This document shows, piece after piece, positions 61,324 through 64,000 of a stretch of 64,000 nucleotides of DNA. A program made the position numbers and the translations under genes. This DNA comes from Chitinophaga sp. MM2321. Its GTDB lineage: Bacteria > Bacteroidota > Bacteroidia > Chitinophagales > Chitinophagaceae. Each line of letters begins with the position of its first letter. Position 1 is the first letter of the stretch. The DNA is taken from NCBI RefSeq assembly GCF_964033635.1, contig NZ_OZ035533.1, forward strand, positions 5,613,001 to 5,677,000, in the 5' to 3' direction. Below the pieces are notes generated by a model that saw only the letters and a program-made list of their open reading frames with translations, was not told the origin of the DNA and searched no databases.

Positions 61324-62298
61324 CTATTTTTTTAATGCAGGGGTAATCGTTTCCGATGGGAACATAGCTGCCAAGCGGTAAATGTCCTGATTAAAAGAAG
61401 CAAAAGCTTTATCCCATTTTACGGAATCCTCTTCTGTATAACTATAAAACCCTTTGGAATTCTGGGTCCCCCTGGCATCTTCATTCATCAATCGTTGAAT
61501 GATGACAGGTACCTCATCAGAATTGCTCAAAGCAGGGAACAAGGTGTTGAAGATGACAAGATAATCTTCCAGTCCCATGAAGTCCATCCGTTTGAAGATC
61601 CCCATCAGGGTTATCCACGAGCCGGCATCATATCTGAAAGCCTTATCGGCATCTTCAATGGAGGTGTGGCCATTTCCTACCAGCGACAACGCTTCCCTGT
61701 ATACTGAATACATCAGGCGGTTGGTAATAAAGCCCCGGATATCCTTTCTTAGCAAGGTTGGTTCTTTTCCCCATGCATGCGCCAGTTCAAACACCCAATC
61801 AGCTGTCCGGGTAGCTGTTTTTTCACCGCAAATGATTTCCAGGAACCGGGTCGCAAACGCAGGTTCGGCCCAATGAATGCCAATGAACCGTTCAGGAACC
61901 GGGATAAATCCCTGTAGCATACTAATTGGTATGGCCGAGGTATTACTCGCTAAAATGGTGTCTTGTCCTACTGCTGCTGCAATCTTTTTGAAAACCTTTT
62001 CTTTAATCTGCACATCCTCTATGATGCATTCCACTACCAGGCTGCAATCATGCAATTCTTCATAATTATTAGAGATGGTCAGGGAAGATAGATAAGCTTC
62101 TACAGGCTTTATTAAAAGTCCTCCCTGCTCGCAAACAAGAAGCTGATCCCTGATCCGGCCAGCAGCAATGGCCTCTTCACCCATCAGTGGAGCAATCGCT
62201 TTTACGGTATGACCAGCTATTAAAAGTGAAGCCACAATGCTGCTTCCCATCAAACCCAATCCGACAATACCGATATGGATATTTTTAATATCTGTCAT
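61324..62298 (-). CDS. 3-hydroxyacyl-CoA-dehydrogenase-family protein (L-gulonate/carnitine dehydrogenase-like)
   Basis: About 324 residues from ATG 62298 (an in-frame start at 62343 would overlap the RidA gene). The Rossmann motif is HIGIVGLGLMGSSIVASLLI, followed by ASNTSAIPISMLQGFIPVPE. The catalytic His is present in FIGIHWAEPAFATRFLEI. The short single-dehydrogenase form is that of L-gulonate 3-dehydrogenase and carnitine dehydrogenase. In this locus it likely oxidises a 3-hydroxy acid. Confidence 0.87.
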   Translation of the reverse strand: MTDIKNIHIGIVGLGLMGSSIVASLLIAGHTVKAIAPLMGEEAIAAGRIRDQLLVCEQGGLLIKPVEAYLSSLTISNNYEELHDCSLVVECIIEDVQIKEKVFKKIAAAVGQDTILASNTSAIPISMLQGFIPVPERFIGIHWAEPAFATRFLEIICGEKTATRTADWVFELAHAWGKEPTLLRKDIRGFITNRLMYSVYREALSLVGNGHTSIEDADKAFRYDAGSWITLMGIFKRMDFMGLEDYLVIFNTLFPALSNSDEVPVIIQRLMNEDARGTQNSKGFYSYTEEDSVKWDKAFASFNQDIYRLAAMFPSETITPALKK

Positions 62299-62302
62299 TA
62301 TT

Positions 62303-62698
62303 TTAAGGCTTAGTGGGTAATTTGACAATGCAATCAATCTCAACTTTTATACTTTCGGCCAAGACAGATTGTACGGTGGTTCTGGCTGGTCTTATTCCCG
62401 GAAAAAAAGTGGCGTATACTTTATTGAACCTATCGAAATCACCAATGTCAGTTAAATGCACGGTACACTTTACTACATCTTCCATAGCAGCTCCTCCAGC
62501 CGTTACAATGGCTTTAATATTCTCCAGCGTACGTTTTGTTTCTTCTTCAATGGTTCCTAAAACAAACTTCGAGGTTTTGAAGTCAACAGCGGCTTGTCCA
62601 CTAACGAATAAAAAGCCATCTACCAAAACAGCATCCGAATAAGCTCCTGTAATAAATGAAGGATCCCTGTCTGGATGATTAACACCTACTTTGCCCAT
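62303..62698 (-). CDS. RidA/YjgF-family enamine/imine deaminase
   Basis: A 131-residue protein of the RidA superfamily, which hydrolyses reactive enamines or imines released by PLP enzymes. Features are AYSDAVLVDGFLFVSGQA, the ligand Arg in PGIRPARTTVQSV and the late Glu in KVEIDCIVKL. It fits as a helper to the class III aminotransferase encoded two genes later. It is the first gene of the longest transcription unit of the locus, 4 nt from the dehydrogenase gene and behind a motif-bearing promoter. Confidence 0.88.
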   Translation of the reverse strand: MGKVGVNHPDRDPSFITGAYSDAVLVDGFLFVSGQAAVDFKTSKFVLGTIEEETKRTLENIKAIVTAGGAAMEDVVKCTVHLTDIGDFDRFNKVYATFFPGIRPARTTVQSVLAESIKVEIDCIVKLPTKP

Positions 62699-62741
62699 AA
62701 ATCAATTATTAAGAATTTCGCATTTCTATCTCCTGCGAGTC

Positions 62742-62808
62742 CAAAATTAGCTTACCGCAATTCCCGATTATGTCACTTTTGTTCAGATTTGTAGTATTAT
62801 TTTTCAGA
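62742..62808 (-). promoter_or_regulatory. promoter with AraC-regulon motif (copy C) for ridA unit
   Basis: CAAAATTA at 62742-62749 is the reverse complement of TAATTTTG, a perfect -7 box 44 nt before the RidA start. TGTCACTTTTGTTCAGATTT begins at 62771, exactly 22 nt away, and continues with GTAGTATTATTTTTCAGA. Confidence 0.68.
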
Positions 62809-62851
62809 AAATGGAGATGAGATATAGGGGAAGATGAGATGGGGCTACCAT

Positions 62852-62890
62852 TAAAAAAAGAGGTCTGCAAATATTTAATTTGCAGACCTC
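62852..62890 (-). terminator. terminator of the ABC-F gene
   Basis: GAGGTCTGCAAAT (62860-62872) pairs perfectly with 62878-62890 around a 5-nt loop. On the minus strand it is followed by CTTTTTTTAA. It lies 42 nt after the ABC-F stop codon. Confidence 0.85.
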
Positions 62891-62931
62891 CTGGTCGATA
62901 ATTCCTTTAATTTATGTTATTCACTATTACT

Positions 62932-64000
62932 TTATGCATTCAGTTCACTCAGCTCCAGCCAGCGCATTCCTTTTTCATCCAGCAATTGCAATATTTCACC
63001 AATGCGGTGTGTGAGCGGTTCCATCTGATCATAAGGCAGATCACCATTGGCTAGTTTAGCCTCGATCATTTTCTTTTCCTTTTCCAGATTTTCCATATCT
63101 TTCTCTAACAACTCCAGCTCACGCTTTTCTTTGAAAGACATTTTACGTGCGGTGTTTTCCACAGGTGCTGCCACAGGAGCAGCCACCACTACAGGTTCGG
63201 CACGGCCTTCTTTTTTATTGGTAGCTTTCTTCTTTTCTTCTTCTTTCTGCGCTTCGCGGTACTGTGTATAGTTCCCGGGGAAATCGCGTATTTCTCCATC
63301 TCCCTCAAAAACTAATAAATGTTCTACCAGTTTATCCATGAAATAACGGTCGTGACTCACAATGATCACGCAGCCCTGAAACTCCAGTAAAAAGCTTTCC
63401 AGGATACCCAGCGTAGGCAGATCCAGGTCATTCGTTGGTTCATCCAACACCAGGAAGTTGGGATTGCGGAACAAGATAGAAAGCAAATGCAATCTTCTTT
63501 TCTCCCCGCCACTCAATTTGGAGATGTAGGTATATTGCTTCTCTGCAGGAAACAGAAACAATTCCAGGAACTGGCCGGCACTTACTTTTGAGCCATCTGC
63601 CAGCGGGAAGTTTTCTGCGATATTCTTCACAAACTCAATCACCCTGACATCTTCCTTTACTACCAGGCCGGTCTGGGAATAGTTACCAAAAACGATGGTT
63701 TCCCCTATATTGATCTTACCCGAATCCGGTTGCTCAGTACCCAGGAGCATATTCAGAAAGGTAGATTTACCTACCCCGTTCTTACCGACTACGCCTACAC
63801 GCTCCCCTCTTTTGAAAGTATAATCAAATCCTTTCAGGATCACATGATCCCCGTAGGCTTTGTTCACTTTTTTAAGTTCCAGGATCTTTCCGCCCAGGCG
63901 GGTCATCTTCACATTGAGTTCCAGCTGCTGATCCACCACCTTTGCACTGGCGCGCTCCTTTACTTCATAAAAGGCATCCTGGCGCGACTTTGACTTGGTA
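62932..64000 (-). CDS. ABC-F family ATPase, Uup-like (5' part outside the window)
   Basis: C-terminal ~355 residues of a cytoplasmic ABC-F protein. The frame stays open to the window edge, where it reads the inter-domain linker (KSKSRQDAFYEVKERAS), so the apparent start at 63939 is internal. The second ATPase domain has Walker A GVVGKNGVGKSTFL, signature YISKLSGGEKRRLHLLSIL, Walker B NFLVLDEPTNDLDLPTLGIL and IIVSHDRYF. After it come a Lys/Ala-rich linker and a C-terminal coiled coil (KRELELLEKDMENLEKEKKM), as in Uup. Likely ribosome-associated translation or branched-DNA-related function. Confidence 0.92.
   Translation of the reverse strand, partial: TKSKSRQDAFYEVKERASAKVVDQQLELNVKMTRLGGKILELKKVNKAYGDHVILKGFDYTFKRGERVGVVGKNGVGKSTFLNMLLGTEQPDSGKINIGETIVFGNYSQTGLVVKEDVRVIEFVKNIAENFPLADGSKVSAGQFLELFLFPAEKQYTYISKLSGGEKRRLHLLSILFRNPNFLVLDEPTNDLDLPTLGILESFLLEFQGCVIIVSHDRYFMDKLVEHLLVFEGDGEIRDFPGNYTQYREAQKEEEKKKATNKKEGRAEPVVVAAPVAAPVENTARKMSFKEKRELELLEKDMENLEKEKKMIEAKLANGDLPYDQMEPLTHRIGEILQLLDEKGMRWLELSELNA

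Noticed and set aside
1..64000. CRISPR array, transposase or rRNA genes
   Set aside because: No regularly spaced direct repeats with unique spacers, no transposase-like frames and no rRNA-like sequence were seen.

Overview
The window looks like a chromosomal piece of a Bacteroidota bacterium, most likely of the Chitinophagaceae (Chitinophaga-like). It has a SusC/SusD pair, a protein ending in a type IX secretion type B sorting domain next to a PorP/SprF-family protein, DUF983 and DUF6580 family genes, and many -7 boxes of the Bacteroidota form TAnnTTTG. No rRNA, CRISPR array, transposase or integrase was seen. One tRNA gene, tRNA-Arg(CCG), is present with its own promoter and terminator.

Layout. 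0-5.5 kb: DeoR-type regulator, CPA1 cation/proton antiporter, an acidic small protein, an SMI1/KNR4 protein, a broken AraC-type regulator and small conserved or exported proteins. 5.5-10.1 kb: minus-strand tripartite MacAB-TolC-like efflux operon. It is separated from a DUF983 gene by a perfect 50-bp inverted repeat. 10.8-14.7 kb: AraC regulator, FadR-type GntR regulator with a palindromic operator, an Fsr-like MFS exporter and an EamA transporter. 14.8-22.4 kb: cobalamin uptake and nucleotide-loop assembly operon (TPR protein, BtuB-like receptor, DUF6580 protein, surface lipoprotein, cobU, cobT, cobS, cobC). 22.5-23.7 kb: tatA, a MarC-family gene and the tRNA.

23.7-31.6 kb is a minus-strand unit: phage-tail-collar-domain protein, a substrate-binding-like protein without a signal peptide, a giant repeat protein with a C-terminal sorting domain (split by a frameshift), and PorP/SprF. 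31.6-36.6 kb is a plastic stretch with orphan coding tails, a degenerate gene copy and two tandem mosaic paralogs encoding secreted fibre-like proteins.

36.9-62.7 kb is a catabolic locus of about 20 genes. An AraC regulator on the plus strand precedes a long minus-strand array. The array holds SDR, Gfo/Idh/MocA and aldo-keto oxidoreductases, an HpaI-type aldolase, an MFS importer, two beta-propeller glycosidase-like proteins, an SGNH esterase, SusD/SusC, a YhcH-family protein, a 2-hydroxyacid dehydrogenase, an enolase-superfamily dehydratase, an alpha/beta hydrolase, a ceramidase-like protein, an M19 dipeptidase, two 3-hydroxyacyl-CoA-dehydrogenase-like proteins, a class III aminotransferase and a RidA protein. 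A long sequence motif recurs in the large intergenic gaps of this array, at 22-23 nt upstream of TAnnTTTG boxes, and a related copy lies before the AraC gene, so the locus looks like one regulon. The gene mix suggests import and stepwise oxidation, dehydration and aldol cleavage of an acylated or amidated sugar-acid-like compound; the substrate is not known from the sequence. The window ends inside an ABC-F ATPase gene.
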